From NCBI RefSeq assembly GCF_021390475.1, contig NZ_JAJUWS010000021.1:41537-105536 (forward strand): 64,000 bases of DNA. The letters are read 5' to 3'. A program made the translations under genes and the position numbers. This document shows, piece after piece, positions 17,690-29,052 of this stretch. The stretch's first letter is position 1. The number at the start of each line of letters is the position of its first letter. The notes under the pieces were generated by a model. The model was not told the origin of the DNA, made no database searches, and saw nothing but the letters and a program-made list of their open reading frames with translations. The stretch is from Streptomyces sp. ST2-7A (GTDB lineage: Bacteria; Actinomycetota; Actinomycetes; Streptomycetales; Streptomycetaceae).

Positions 17690-19375
17690 ATGAGAAGACA
17701 CCCGTACGGACGGACCGCACTCCGCCTCCTCGGCGTCGCCACCACCTGCCTCCTGATGCTGCCGCCCGGCGCCGCCGGCGCCGCCCCCGCCGCGCCGCCC
17801 GGCACGGGGTTCCCGACGGCCGCCCTGGACGCCCTGCTGCAGGACCCCCGTCTGGCCGGCGCCCGGGCCGCCGTCGTCGTTCGCGACACCGACACCGGGG
17901 CGGTGCTGTACGACCGCGGGGGTCACGACCACCTGACCCCCGCGCAGACCCTGATGGTCGCGACCTCCGCCGCCGTCCTGGAACGGCTCGGGCCCCACCA
18001 CGAGGCGCAGGCACCGTACCGCTGGCACACCGAGGTCGTGGAGATCGCGGGCTCCTCGCCGGGCACCACCGACCTCGTGCTGCGCGGGTACGGCGACCCC
18101 ACCACGACCGTCTCCGATTACCGGGACCTCGCCGAGCAGGTCGCGGACGCCGGGATCACCACCGTCACCGGGGACCTCGTGATCGCCTCCGGCGTCTTCG
18201 GCGGCCTCTTCTCCCCGGACCGGTACGGAACCGGCTGGACCGTGGACGACCTCGGCACACCCTCCGGCGCCCCGGTCTCGCAGCTGACCCTCTCCCCCGA
18301 CCCGGACCCCGGAGCGGGAGGTGGGGACGGGCGATACCTCACCAACACCGTGCGACTCACCGTCGAACCGGGCGCGGACGGTTGGTCGCCGCCGACGGTG
18401 ACGGTCCATCCGGAGTCCTCCGCCGTACCGGTGGACCCGCGGGTGACCACCTCCTCCGAGACCCGCCTCCTCGCGTACCGGAACCCGGGCGACGGCACGC
18501 TCGTCGTCGTCGGATGGATCGCCCCCGGCGCCGAGCCCCCGGTGGTCCACCTGCCGGTCCCCGATCCGCACCGCCACGCGGGAGAGGTGTTCGCCGCCGC
18601 GCTCGCCGACGCCGGGGTGGAGGTGGCGGGTGATCTGCGCGTCGACCTCGACATGACCGGGTACCTCGAGCCGGTGGCCGAGCACCTCTCCGCCCCGATC
18701 ACCGACATGGCACGGCACCTGCTCGAACACCCGAACGTCCCGCACGCCGAGGCCTGGCTGCGCACCCTCGGGTGGGAGAACACCGGGGTGGGAACCGTGG
18801 AGCAGGGCCTGCTGATGGTGGCCGGGGCCCTGGCCGACCTCGGCCTCACGGAGTCGATCCCCCGCCAGGTGGACGGCTCGGGACTGTCGCGGGACAACCT
18901 GGTCGACGCGCACGGGCTCACCGAGGTGTTGCTCGGCACCCGGGACCGCTTCTGGTACCCGGCGTGGTACGACGCGTTGCCGAAGGCCTGCGCGGCCGAC
19001 GGGTCCGGGGCCCTCGCGGAGCGGTTCTGCGACGGCCCGGCGGCCGGCGTCACCCGGGCCGTTCCCGGTGAACTGCCGGGAATCGACGGACTGGTGGGGT
19101 ACACCACCGACACCGATGGGCGCGAACTGGCCTTCGCCGTACTGCTGAACCACGTGCGGGAGCCGGCCGCCGCGCGGGAGGTGGTGGACGCCGTCGTCAC
19201 CACCCTGGCCGGGGGCGGGGCGGCCCCTCCGAAGCCGGGGCCGGGAAAGCCCGGGAAACCGGGCGGGCCGGGCAAGCCCGGAGTGCCCGGTGGACCGCGT
19301 GACACCGAGGCCGTCGCCTCCACCCCGACCGTCCGGGTCACCGCCGACCGTCCCGTCCGGCGCGGGACGCGCTGA
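17690..19375 (+). CDS. PBP4/DacB-family protein lacking the catalytic motifs (likely pseudoenzyme)
   Basis: This 561-residue exported protein follows the fold of PBP4 (peptidase S13 D-Ala-D-Ala carboxypeptidase). It has a signal peptide at residues 1-31, then LAGARAAVVVRDTDTGAVLYDRG at the usual place, and DGSGLSRDNLVDAHGL in the transpeptidase half. All three active-site motifs appear lost. The SxxK region reads TPAQTLMVATSAA (serine position Q86, lysine position M89). The SxN region reads LLEHPNVPHAEAWLR (near residues 348-350). The KTG region reads RAVPGELPGIDGLVGY (near residues 458-461). The frame is intact. A Gly/Pro-rich collagen-like tail (PGPGKPGKPGGPGKPG) is near residue 515. It may bind peptidoglycan or a protein partner instead of cutting. 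Confidence 0.82.
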   Translation: MRRHPYGRTALRLLGVATTCLLMLPPGAAGAAPAAPPGTGFPTAALDALLQDPRLAGARAAVVVRDTDTGAVLYDRGGHDHLTPAQTLMVATSAAVLERLGPHHEAQAPYRWHTEVVEIAGSSPGTTDLVLRGYGDPTTTVSDYRDLAEQVADAGITTVTGDLVIASGVFGGLFSPDRYGTGWTVDDLGTPSGAPVSQLTLSPDPDPGAGGGDGRYLTNTVRLTVEPGADGWSPPTVTVHPESSAVPVDPRVTTSSETRLLAYRNPGDGTLVVVGWIAPGAEPPVVHLPVPDPHRHAGEVFAAALADAGVEVAGDLRVDLDMTGYLEPVAEHLSAPITDMARHLLEHPNVPHAEAWLRTLGWENTGVGTVEQGLLMVAGALADLGLTESIPRQVDGSGLSRDNLVDAHGLTEVLLGTRDRFWYPAWYDALPKACAADGSGALAERFCDGPAAGVTRAVPGELPGIDGLVGYTTDTDGRELAFAVLLNHVREPAAAREVVDAVVTTLAGGGAAPPKPGPGKPGKPGGPGKPGVPGGPRDTEAVASTPTVRVTADRPVRRGTR

Positions 19376-19599
19376 CCCGGTTTCCCGGGGCGTCCGCGTG
19401 ACGCGGGCGCCCCGGCCCACCGGTGGTTCCGTACCCGGCCGGTCGGCGGGTTCCTCCGCGTCGAGCTGCCCGGATCACCCGGCCGGGGCGGACCCGGCCG
19501 GGGCGGTGGGGAGAGGTCGGAAATCCCGCCCCGGCGAGCGGGAGGAGCGGGTCCTCCCGTCGGGGTCCCCCGCCCGGGGCCCCGGGACGACCGGGCCGC

Positions 19600-20916
19600 T
19601 CACCGGACGTCGCGGACCGCCGGCAGCCGCAGGGCCAGCAGGGCCACGTCGTCCGGATGGTGGTCGGCCAGCAGGCCGGCGAGCAGTTCGTCGCAGAACA
19701 CCGGGAGCGGCTCGCGGGCCAGGGCGGCGGCGTGCTGCCGCAACCGGGTCAGGCCCAGGTCGATGCTCTCCCCGCGTCGCTCGATCAGCCCGTCGGTGTA
19801 CAACACCAGGGTCGAACGGGCCGGGAGCCGATCGACGGCGCTGGGCCGATTCACCCCGGGGGAGACCCCGAGCATCATGCCCCGCCCGCCCTCCAGGTAG
19901 TGGGTGTCGCCCTCCGGGCCGACCAGCAGCATGGGCAGGTGACCGGCCGAGGAGTGGTTCAGCTCCCACACCCCGTCCTCGGGGTGTCGCAGGACCGCGT
20001 ACAGGCAGGTGGCGGTGGTCCGGGAGACCGTGTGGTGGGCCAGGTCGAGGCGCCCGATGATCTTCCCCGGCGGCTCCTGCCGGTCGCAGGCGATACCGCG
20101 CAGCATGTTCCGCAGCTGGCTCATCTCCACGGCGGCGCGCATGTCGTGGCCGGTCACGTCGCCGATGATCAGCGCGGTGTCGCCGGTGGGCAGCAGGAAG
20201 CCGTCGTACCAGTCACCGCCGACCTCGGCGGCCTCGGTCCGCGCGGGGACGTACCGGGCGGCGAGTTCCAGGTGCCCCACCCGTGAGAGGTCGGGCAGCA
20301 GGGCCCGCTGGAACTGTTCGGCGGTGTGCCGGACCTCCCGGTGCAGGCGGGCGTTGTCGACCGCCAGCGCGATCCGGTGGCACAGGTCGTCCACCAGTTC
20401 GAGATGGTCGGTGTCGAAAGGCTGCTCGCGTTCGGCCGTCCGGGCGAGGGTGAGGACGCCCAGGACACGACGACGGGCCCGCAGCGGGGCCACCACGGCG
20501 GAGGTCGCGGGCACCCGACCCAGCAGTTCGGGGGAGTCCGCCGCGGGGGGGTCGGTGGGCTCCGGCGGATCGGTGATCAGCAGGGGCCCGGCACCGCGCA
20601 GCACCCGGACCGCCGGACCGCCGGCACCCCGGGGATGCCGGGGCAGCCGTCCGGTGGGCAGATCGGGCGGCAGGGTGGGCGGGTCGTGGTGCACGACGAC
20701 CACGCGATGCAGGTGGTGGCCCCCGTCGTCACGTTCCACGTCCTCGATCAGGTCCACGGCACACCAGTCGGCGAGCTGCGGCACCAGGATGCGACACACC
20801 CGCCGCAAGCCCTTGGCCGCGTCCAGGGTGCTGCCCAGGGCCGTGGTGACCTCGGCGATGAGGGCGAGCCGGCTCAGCGCGCGCTGCAGCACGTCGTCCA
20901 GGTCGTAAGCGTCCAC
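19600..20916 (-). CDS. GAF domain-containing SpoIIE-type protein phosphatase
   Basis: The product is 438 residues from GTG 20916, behind GGGAGGAGG; a longer upstream frame is not supported. An N-terminal GAF domain spans about residues 15-195, with VDDLCHRIALAVDNARL at its end as a linker helix. The PP2C-like SpoIIE domain spans 210-430: FQRALLPDLS, VGGDWYDGFLLPTGDTALIIGDVTGHDMRAAVEMSQLR with the metal-binding aspartates, then LVLYTDGLIERRGESID and HPDDVALLALR. Proteins of this type dephosphorylate anti-sigma-factor antagonists in partner-switching cascades. The GAF domain presumably senses a ligand. No anti-sigma gene is adjacent, so the partner is unknown. Confidence 0.9.
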   Translation of the reverse strand: MDAYDLDDVLQRALSRLALIAEVTTALGSTLDAAKGLRRVCRILVPQLADWCAVDLIEDVERDDGGHHLHRVVVVHHDPPTLPPDLPTGRLPRHPRGAGGPAVRVLRGAGPLLITDPPEPTDPPAADSPELLGRVPATSAVVAPLRARRRVLGVLTLARTAEREQPFDTDHLELVDDLCHRIALAVDNARLHREVRHTAEQFQRALLPDLSRVGHLELAARYVPARTEAAEVGGDWYDGFLLPTGDTALIIGDVTGHDMRAAVEMSQLRNMLRGIACDRQEPPGKIIGRLDLAHHTVSRTTATCLYAVLRHPEDGVWELNHSSAGHLPMLLVGPEGDTHYLEGGRGMMLGVSPGVNRPSAVDRLPARSTLVLYTDGLIERRGESIDLGLTRLRQHAAALAREPLPVFCDELLAGLLADHHPDDVALLALRLPAVRDVR

Positions 20917-21279
20917 GTACCTCCTCCCGGATGCCGTTCCCGTCCCGTCCCGACGCGGAGCCGGGACCCCCACCCTGCCCCCATCCGGCGGGAACCGCCC
21001 CCTCGGCGAACCGTGAATCCCGCCCCCCCGCCTGTTATACACCCTTTCGGAAAGGTTTCCGGGGGCGGCGGGACGGCGGTACCCCGCGACACGACGGTGC
21101 CCGATCGCACGGGGCCGCTTCGGGGACGACCACCGGAGGGAGGACCGAGGGGAACCGGTCCCGGGGGGAGGCCGGGGGGTGTCCCCGGGTGGCGACCCGT
21201 GACGGTGGGCGGGGGCCGGTCCCGGGGACCGGGGAGGCCGGCTTCACCGGGGTTCGAACCACCGACGACGGCACAGCGG
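20917..21279. promoter_or_regulatory. Intergenic region between phosphatase gene and rnpB
   Basis: This 363-bp gap contains a candidate -10 box TATAAC on the minus strand at 21039-21034, about 118 nt before the phosphatase start. Next to it is a small hairpin CCTTTCGGAAAGG. I see no gene. A tRNA-like GGTTCGAACC at 21251 has no cloverleaf around it. Confidence 0.35.
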
Positions 21280-21694
21280 CAGACGAGTCGCGCTGTACGC
21301 CGGGTTCTGTCTCCCGGGGGCCTCGCGGCCCCGGGGGAGGCGGTCATCCATCTAGGACTGCCGTTGCCGACAGCCTCCAGCGGCCTACCCGCGGACTCGG
21401 GCGGGCAGCCCTCGAACGTCCGCGCAGGACCGCCTCGCGGCGGTCCCTCTCGGCCTTGCTCCGGGTGAGGTTTACCGAGCCGCCCGGGTCACCCCGGGCG
21501 CTGGTGGTCTCTTACACCACCGTTTCACCCTTACCGGGTGCCGCCGAAGCGGCCCCGGCGGTCTGTTTTCTGTGGCACTGTCTCGCGGGTCACCCCGGGT
21601 GGCCATTAGCCACCACCCTGCCCTGCGGAGCCCGGACGTTCCTCGTCGGCGCCCCCGGGGGCGCCGACGCGACCGCCCGCGCGACTCGTCTGCC
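21280..21694 (-). ncRNA. rnpB: RNase P RNA (rnpB), bacterial type A
   Basis: Read on the minus strand, this is the catalytic RNA of RNase P, which matures tRNA 5' ends. Hallmarks are GAGGAACGTCCGGGCTCC near the 5' end, GCAGGGTGGTGGCTAATGGC and CACCCGGGGTGACCCGCGAG. ACAGTGCCACAGAAAACAGA follows in the conserved core, and AGACAGAACCCGGCGTACAG lies near the 3' end. The terminal helix is visible: 5' GGCAGACGAGTCGCG pairs with 3' CGCGACTCGTCTGCC. Ends are set from this pairing and are accurate to a few bases. It sits alone between the phosphatase and yaaA genes. Confidence 0.97.
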
Positions 21695-21848
21695 GTGATC
21701 ACATCCTACCCGGCTGGCGTTCCCGCTCCCGACCGGCCCGGGAGCCCCGCGCACCCGCCCGGAACGCCCCGGCACGGGCGCCCCGTACGCTGACCGGTGG
21801 CCGACCGGAGAGGCCGGCGGGGAGGTCGAGGCGAGGAGAGGGAACGCC

Positions 21849-22631
21849 GTGCTGGTGCTGTTGCCACCGTCCGAGGGAAAGGCCGAGCGGGAGGGGGACG
21901 GTCCGCCGCTGGATCTCGGCTCCCTCGCCCTGCCCGGGCTGAACGACGCCCGGAGGACCGTGCTGACCGAGTTGGTGGAGCTGTGCTCCGGCGATCCCGA
22001 CAAGGCCCGCGAGGTGCTGGGGCTCGGCCCCCGCCGGGCCGGGGAGATCGGTCTCAACGCCGCACTGTGGTCGGCACCCACCCTCCCGGCGGGCGAGCTG
22101 TACACCGGGGTGCTGTACGACGCCCTGGACCTGCCCTCCCTGGGCCCGGAGGCCCGGCGACGGGCCGCGGAGTCGGTGCTGATCCTCTCCGGACCGCTGG
22201 GCGCGCTGCGGGTGGACGACCGGGTGCCCGCCCACCGCTGTTCGGTGGGGGTGCGATTGCCGGCGCTGGGCGGACTGGGGCCGTTCTGGCGGGGCCCGAT
22301 GGCGGAGACGATGCCCGCCGAGGCCGGGAAACGGCCGATCCTCGACCTGCGCTCGGCCGCCTACGCCACCATGTGGAAGCCGACCGGCGAGTGGGCCCGT
22401 CGCACGATCACCGTCCGGGTACTGCACTCCCGGACGGTGGACGGCGAGGAGAAGCGGAGCGTGGTCAGCCACTTCAACAAGGCGACCAAGGGCCGCCTGT
22501 TGCGGGACCTGCTGGAGTCGGGGCTGCGGCCCGCCGATCCGGCGGCCCTCGTCGACGCGTTGCGGGAACTCGGGCACCGGGTGGAAGAACCCGGCGCCGG
22601 GCGGTTGGACGTCGTCGTCACCGAGGTGTGA
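21849..22631 (+). CDS. yaaA: YaaA-family peroxide stress protein
   Basis: The product is 260 residues, the family's usual length, from GTG 21849 behind GAGGAGAGGG. It opens with MLVLLPPSEGKAE, matching the conserved LxPPSEGK motif. It also has LYTGVLYDALDL, VDDRVPAHRCSVGVRLP and, near the end, VVSHFNKATKGRLLRDLL, all typical of YaaA (DUF328). The Escherichia coli protein lowers free iron and limits hydroxyl-radical damage during peroxide stress and binds DNA. It is divergently arranged from rnpB and convergent with the phosphatase operon that follows. Confidence 0.92.
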   Translation: MLVLLPPSEGKAEREGDGPPLDLGSLALPGLNDARRTVLTELVELCSGDPDKAREVLGLGPRRAGEIGLNAALWSAPTLPAGELYTGVLYDALDLPSLGPEARRRAAESVLILSGPLGALRVDDRVPAHRCSVGVRLPALGGLGPFWRGPMAETMPAEAGKRPILDLRSAAYATMWKPTGEWARRTITVRVLHSRTVDGEEKRSVVSHFNKATKGRLLRDLLESGLRPADPAALVDALRELGHRVEEPGAGRLDVVVTEV

Positions 22632-22700
22632 GTCCCGGGCACCCGGGACTCCCCCGGCCCCGGTCCCCGGTCGGGCGGCCGGGGACCGGCGGGGATCGGT

Positions 22701-23600
22701 TCAGCCGTCGGCCCGGCGCAGGTGGGCGGTGTCGTTGAGCAGCCGCAGGGTGGCGTTGCCGTCGGCGTGGTGGGCGACCTCGGACAACGAGGCGGCGGAC
22801 AGCTCCATGCGGAACAGCGACTCGGGCGGGGCCCCGAGGGCGAGCCGCACCAGTGACTTGATCGGGGTCACGTGGGTGACCACCAGCACCGTCCGACGGG
22901 GATACCGGGCGATCACCGCGTCCCGGGCCGCCGCGACCCGGCGGGCGACGGTCTCGAAGCTCTCCCCTCCCCCGGTGGGGCGCACCCGGGACGAGGCCAA
23001 CCAGGCGTCCAGATCGGCGGGGTGACGTTCGCGCACCTCGGCGAAGGTCAGCCCCTCCCAGGCGCCGAAGTCGGTCTCGCGCATCCCCTCCTCCACTCGC
23101 ACCGGCAGGCCGAGCCGGTTGGCGACCACCCCGGCGGTCCGCCGGCAGCGCAGCAACGGGGAGGTGACGATCGCCCCCACGGTGCCCCGGTCGGCGAGGG
23201 CGTCGGCGACCGCCCCGGCCTGGCGCAGTCCCGTCGGGGAGAGGTCGGGGTCCCCGCCGCCGCTGCCGGAGAAGCGCTTCTGCGGGGTGAGCGGGGTCTC
23301 CCCGTGCCGTAGCAGCACCAGGGTGGTCGGCGGACCGAGGTCCGGGCCCCAGCCGGGCGCCGTGCCGGCGGGGGTCCCGGCGGCGGGGTCACCGGGGTTC
23401 GGGCTCCCGGTGGGACTCCCGGCGGAATGTCCGGCGGCGGGGGACGACGCGGCCGTGCCGCCGGCGTCGCCGGAACCGGTGCCGGCCCCCCCGTCCGTTC
23501 CGCCGCCGTGTCCGGCGGGTTCCGGGCCGCCCCCGGACCCGCCATGGGCCTCCGCGGCCGGCACGCGGCCGTCAGTGGTGTCGGACACGCTCCGGATCAC
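22701..23600 (-). CDS. Histidine phosphatase family protein, apparently lacking the usual RNase H domain
   Basis: The product is 299 residues. The start is taken at GTG 23600, overlapping the zinc-ribbon gene stop in a GTGA; GTG 23588 is an alternative. The C-terminal 205 residues are a complete histidine phosphatase domain: LVLLRHGETPLTPQKRFSG with the phospho-accepting histidine, TSPLLRCRRTA, the acid METDFG-like segment RETDFGAWEG, and VVTHVTPIK. In many actinomycetes the gene at this position is a bifunctional RNase HI/acid phosphatase. Here the first ~90 residues are low-complexity Gly/Pro/Ser/Thr sequence with no RNase H motif. It is the last gene of the Nif3 / zinc-ribbon / phosphatase operon. 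Confidence 0.85.
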   Translation of the reverse strand: MIRSVSDTTDGRVPAAEAHGGSGGGPEPAGHGGGTDGGAGTGSGDAGGTAASSPAAGHSAGSPTGSPNPGDPAAGTPAGTAPGWGPDLGPPTTLVLLRHGETPLTPQKRFSGSGGGDPDLSPTGLRQAGAVADALADRGTVGAIVTSPLLRCRRTAGVVANRLGLPVRVEEGMRETDFGAWEGLTFAEVRERHPADLDAWLASSRVRPTGGGESFETVARRVAAARDAVIARYPRRTVLVVTHVTPIKSLVRLALGAPPESLFRMELSAASLSEVAHHADGNATLRLLNDTAHLRRADG

Positions 23601-24340
23601 AGCCCCGAGTCGGCGGTCCGCACCAGCACCCGGCCACAGTTCTCGCAGCGCACCACGGTGTCGGCGGGGGCCCGACGGATGTCGTTGAGCTCGGTGATGT
23701 CGAGTTCCAGTCGGCAGCCCTCGCACTGCTTGCGGTACAGGCGCGCCGCGCCGATCCCGCCGTACTGCCCGCGCAGCCGGTCGTACAGCTTGAGCAGGGC
23801 CTCCGGCAGGGTCCGGGCCACCGCCTCGCGCTCCCGGCGCACGGTCGCGGCCTCCTCCTCGATCCCGCCGACGGCGGTGTCCCGGCGCTCGCGGACGACG
23901 GCGGCCCGGGCCTCCAGGCCACCGACGATGCCGTCGGCCTCCCGGGCGTGCTCGGCGGCGGCCTCGTGGCGCTCCATGATCTCCAGGACGACGTTCTCCA
24001 GGTCGTCCTGACGACGGGCCAGTGAGACGAGTTCGCTCTGCAGGCTCTCCAGGTCCTTGGGGTTGGCGACGGCGCCGGAGTCCAACCGCTGCTGGTTGCG
24101 CTCGGCGCGGCGGCGGACCTGATCGACATCCTGCTCCGCCTTGGTCTGCTCGCGGGCGGTATCGCTCTCCTCGGCGCGGGCGGCCACCAGCAGATCCCGC
24201 TGCTGGGTCACCTCGGCCTCCAACTCGCGGAGTTCGGCGTGCTCGGGGAGGTTGGCGAGCCGGTGGTCGAGCTGGGTGAGCCGGATGTCCAAGGCCTGCA
24301 GGTCGAGGAGGCGGAGCTGGTCGGCGGGTTCTGCGTTCAG
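23597..24340 (-). CDS. C4 zinc-ribbon coiled-coil protein (CdsZ-like)
   Basis: The product is 247 residues. A long coiled coil spans roughly residues 15-185, rich in Glu, Arg, Gln and Leu heptads (LRELEAEVTQQRDLLVAARAEE). A C-terminal zinc ribbon follows, with CEGC and CENC pairs near residues 205 and 235. These proteins are widely conserved beside nif3-like genes and are thought to bind nucleic acid. There is no good ATG or GTG at the conserved N-terminus. CTG 24340 lies 8 nt after GGGAG and gives the family's start (NAEPADQLRLLDLQALD), so I use it with some doubt. It overlaps the phosphatase gene by 4 bp. Confidence 0.8.
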   Translation of the reverse strand: MNAEPADQLRLLDLQALDIRLTQLDHRLANLPEHAELRELEAEVTQQRDLLVAARAEESDTAREQTKAEQDVDQVRRRAERNQQRLDSGAVANPKDLESLQSELVSLARRQDDLENVVLEIMERHEAAAEHAREADGIVGGLEARAAVVRERRDTAVGGIEEEAATVRREREAVARTLPEALLKLYDRLRGQYGGIGAARLYRKQCEGCRLELDITELNDIRRAPADTVVRCENCGRVLVRTADSGL

Positions 24341-24465
24341 TTGGGGGCTCCCGGGGTCACGAATCGGAGGGGACGGCGGACGCGTCGCGGTCGGTGGGGC
24401 ACCGGGCCGCGACGGGCCCGGGCCGGCGGGTGGGCCCCGGTGGGGCGGTGGGGGGCTGTCGTCGT

Positions 24466-25320
24466 TCAGCGCAGCATGACCGCATGGGTGCTCCACGGGT
24501 CGGTGACCCGGCCGGAGACGCGGACATCCAGGTTCCAGCCCGACTCCGCGGCGATCGCGGTGAGTTGGCCGGCCGCCTGCTCGCACCACGGATGTTCGGT
24601 GGCCCAGTGGGCGGCGTCCAGCAGAGCGGGGCCGGAACCGGTGTGCGCGGTCGTCTCGGCCGCCTCCGAGGCCGGATGATGCCGCAGGTCGGCGGTCAGG
24701 TAGGCGTCGGCGCCCAGCGCGCGCACGCGTTCCAGCAGGCTGTCGCCGGATCCGCCGCAGACCGCGAGGGTGCGCACGGTCCGGTCCGGGTCACCCGCCG
24801 CCCGGATGCCCTGCGCGGTGGCGGGCAGGCGGGCGGCGGCGTGTTCGGCCAGGGCCGCGAGCGTCATCGGCGCGGGCAGTCGCCCGAAGCGGCCCAGCCC
24901 GCGGCGGCCGGTGGGGTCGGCGGGGTCGGGCACGAGGGGGACGAGGGGGGAATCGGCGCCCAGTCCCAGCCGACCGGCGAGGGCGTCCGAGACACCGGGG
25001 TCGGCGCGGTCGGCGTTGGTGTGCGCGACGTGCAGGGCGATGCCGTGGCGGATGAGGGAGTGCACGACCCGACCCTTGAAGGTGTCGGTCGCCACCGTGG
25101 TGGTGCCCCGCAGGTAGAGCGGGTGATGGGTGACCAGCAGGTCCACGTCGGCGGCGATCGCCTCCTCGACGACGACGGGCACCGGGTCGACGGCGAACAG
25201 CACCCGCCGCACCGGGGCGTCCGGCTCGCCGCAGACCGTGCCGACGGCGTCCCAGTCCTCGGCGGTGTCGGGAGGCCAGAGGGCGTCGAGGGAGCTGATC
25301 ACATCGGTGAGTACGGGCAC
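24466..25320 (-). CDS. Nif3-like dinuclear metal-centre protein
   Basis: The product is 284 residues from GTG 25320. It begins with a typical MPVLTDVISSLDALWPPDTAEDWDAVGTVCG. Metal ligands are present: VTHHPLYLRG (near residue 63), HTNADRA (near 99), and the C-terminal LLDAAHWATEHPW with the last histidine and glutamate. Nif3/YbgI proteins form toroidal hexamers with two metals per subunit. In bacteria they have been linked to GTP cyclohydrolase I-like activity and metal handling, but a firm role is lacking. It is the first gene of the operon with the zinc-ribbon protein and the histidine phosphatase. Confidence 0.9.
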   Translation of the reverse strand: MPVLTDVISSLDALWPPDTAEDWDAVGTVCGEPDAPVRRVLFAVDPVPVVVEEAIAADVDLLVTHHPLYLRGTTTVATDTFKGRVVHSLIRHGIALHVAHTNADRADPGVSDALAGRLGLGADSPLVPLVPDPADPTGRRGLGRFGRLPAPMTLAALAEHAAARLPATAQGIRAAGDPDRTVRTLAVCGGSGDSLLERVRALGADAYLTADLRHHPASEAAETTAHTGSGPALLDAAHWATEHPWCEQAAGQLTAIAAESGWNLDVRVSGRVTDPWSTHAVMLR

Positions 25321-25509
25321 GCGCCCAGGCTACCCGCCCCGGAGAGGGGCCCGGGGCGCCCGGGGCCGGCGCTTCCGACACGATGGTCGAGGGCGCCGCG
25401 GACCGGGCGGAAACCCCCCGGGGTGTCACCCGTACGCGTGAAGCCTCCCGTCACACGTTGTTCGGCCGGTGGGACGAAACCTAACGTCCTCACCGGAGGT
25501 GGTCGGATC

Positions 25510-27941
<2,432 letters not shown>

Positions 27942-28178
27942 AACCCCGGCCGGAAAGGCTTCGCGGGCCGTTTTCCCGGGCAGGACCGGGCAACGTCACG
28001 GAGGCATCACAAGCGTGTCGCCCGGGCAACAGTCGGCCCACCGCCCGGACCGTGGGGCACGCGAATCCGTAGCATGGGGCCCGCCACCGCCCTGATCAGG
28101 TCATGACCAACCCGTGTCCGGTCGGAGCGCGGGCAGGCCGACGGACCGATGACAACCGACTTCGACGAGGGACCAGAC

Positions 28179-28982
28179 GTGAACAACCGCTCGCTCACAC
28201 GAGGCGACGCAGTGGTGCTGGCAGCAGCGGTCCTGCTGTTCATCGCCTCCTTCCTGAACTACTACAGTCACCGCGGGTACGGCATCAGCGGGTGGCACGC
28301 CGACATCTTCCCCGTCCTGCCCTCCATCTTCCTGGCGGGCTTCATCGCCGCCGGCCTGATCGTCGGTTCGCGCTTCATGGCTCAGCCCCTGCGGGAGCGT
28401 CTGTTCCTGGGGCTGCGCCTGGAGCAGTGGGGCATCGCCCTGGCGGTGACCTCGCTGTGGGCGGCTTTCTGGAGCCTGATCGGCGGACCGAGCAACAGCT
28501 TCGGTCCCGGCAAGATCCTCGCCTTCCTCGCCGCGCTGCTGCTGGCGGGCGCCGCCGCGGCCACGCCGATGGTGCCGGCGCTGCAGGCGCCGCTGACCGG
28601 GGGGCCGAAGCCGGCCGCCCCGCCCGCCGGTCAGCCGCAGTTCGGTCAGCCGGGGCACCCCGGCCCGAACCCGCAGGCCGGGTACGGCTACCCGCAGCAG
28701 CAGCCGACCGGGGCCGCGCAGCAGCCGGTCGGCGCGCCGGGCGGTCAGCCGCAGCCGGGAACCCCGGCCGGCGGGGTGGACCACTCCTTCCAGCCGTTCT
28801 GGTTCGCGGTGCCGGCGCAGCGTCCGCTGTTCGCCGAGGACGGTTCCTCCGGCCCGATCGCCGAACTCACCCCGGGCACCTGGTACCTGGCGGTGGAGCA
28901 GCGCGGTCCGGCCCTGGTCGCGCAGACCCAGGACGGTCGACGCGGCGTGCTGCACGACACCTCCGACATCCACCGCAGCTGA
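28179..28982 (+). CDS. DUF5336-like membrane protein
   Basis: The product is 267 residues from GTG 28179, behind GAGGGA; ATG 28149 is an alternative with a weaker ribosome site. Four hydrophobic segments lie in the first 130 residues (DAVVLAAAVLLFIASFLNYY; IFPVLPSIFLAGFIAAGLIV; WGIALAVTSLWAAFWSLI; LAFLAALLLAGAAAA). A Gly/Pro/Gln-rich linker (residues 135-205) follows, then a compact C-terminal domain (FWFAVPAQRPLFAEDGS, GTWYLAVEQRGPALVAQTQDG). The layout matches small actinobacterial DUF5336 proteins of unknown function. A strong stem-loop follows the stop codon. Confidence 0.75.
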   Translation: MNNRSLTRGDAVVLAAAVLLFIASFLNYYSHRGYGISGWHADIFPVLPSIFLAGFIAAGLIVGSRFMAQPLRERLFLGLRLEQWGIALAVTSLWAAFWSLIGGPSNSFGPGKILAFLAALLLAGAAAATPMVPALQAPLTGGPKPAAPPAGQPQFGQPGHPGPNPQAGYGYPQQQPTGAAQQPVGAPGGQPQPGTPAGGVDHSFQPFWFAVPAQRPLFAEDGSSGPIAELTPGTWYLAVEQRGPALVAQTQDGRRGVLHDTSDIHRS

Positions 28983-28985
28983 CCC

Positions 28986-29015
28986 GTCGGGGCGACGGAC
29001 AGCCGTCACCCCGAC
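28986..29015 (+). terminator. Terminator after the DUF5336-like gene
   Basis: GTCGGGGCGACGG pairs with CCGTCACCCCGAC (12 of 13) around an ACAG loop, three bases after the stop codon. A second, smaller GC stem follows at about 29024-29044. Confidence 0.7.
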
Positions 29016-29052
29016 GGGGTCGCCGCGCGATCACCGCGCGGCGGCCGGGACG

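Noticed and set aside
21245..21262. GGTTCGAACC resembling a tRNA T-loop
   Set aside because: Flanking bases do not form a T-stem, and no acceptor, D or anticodon arm can be drawn.
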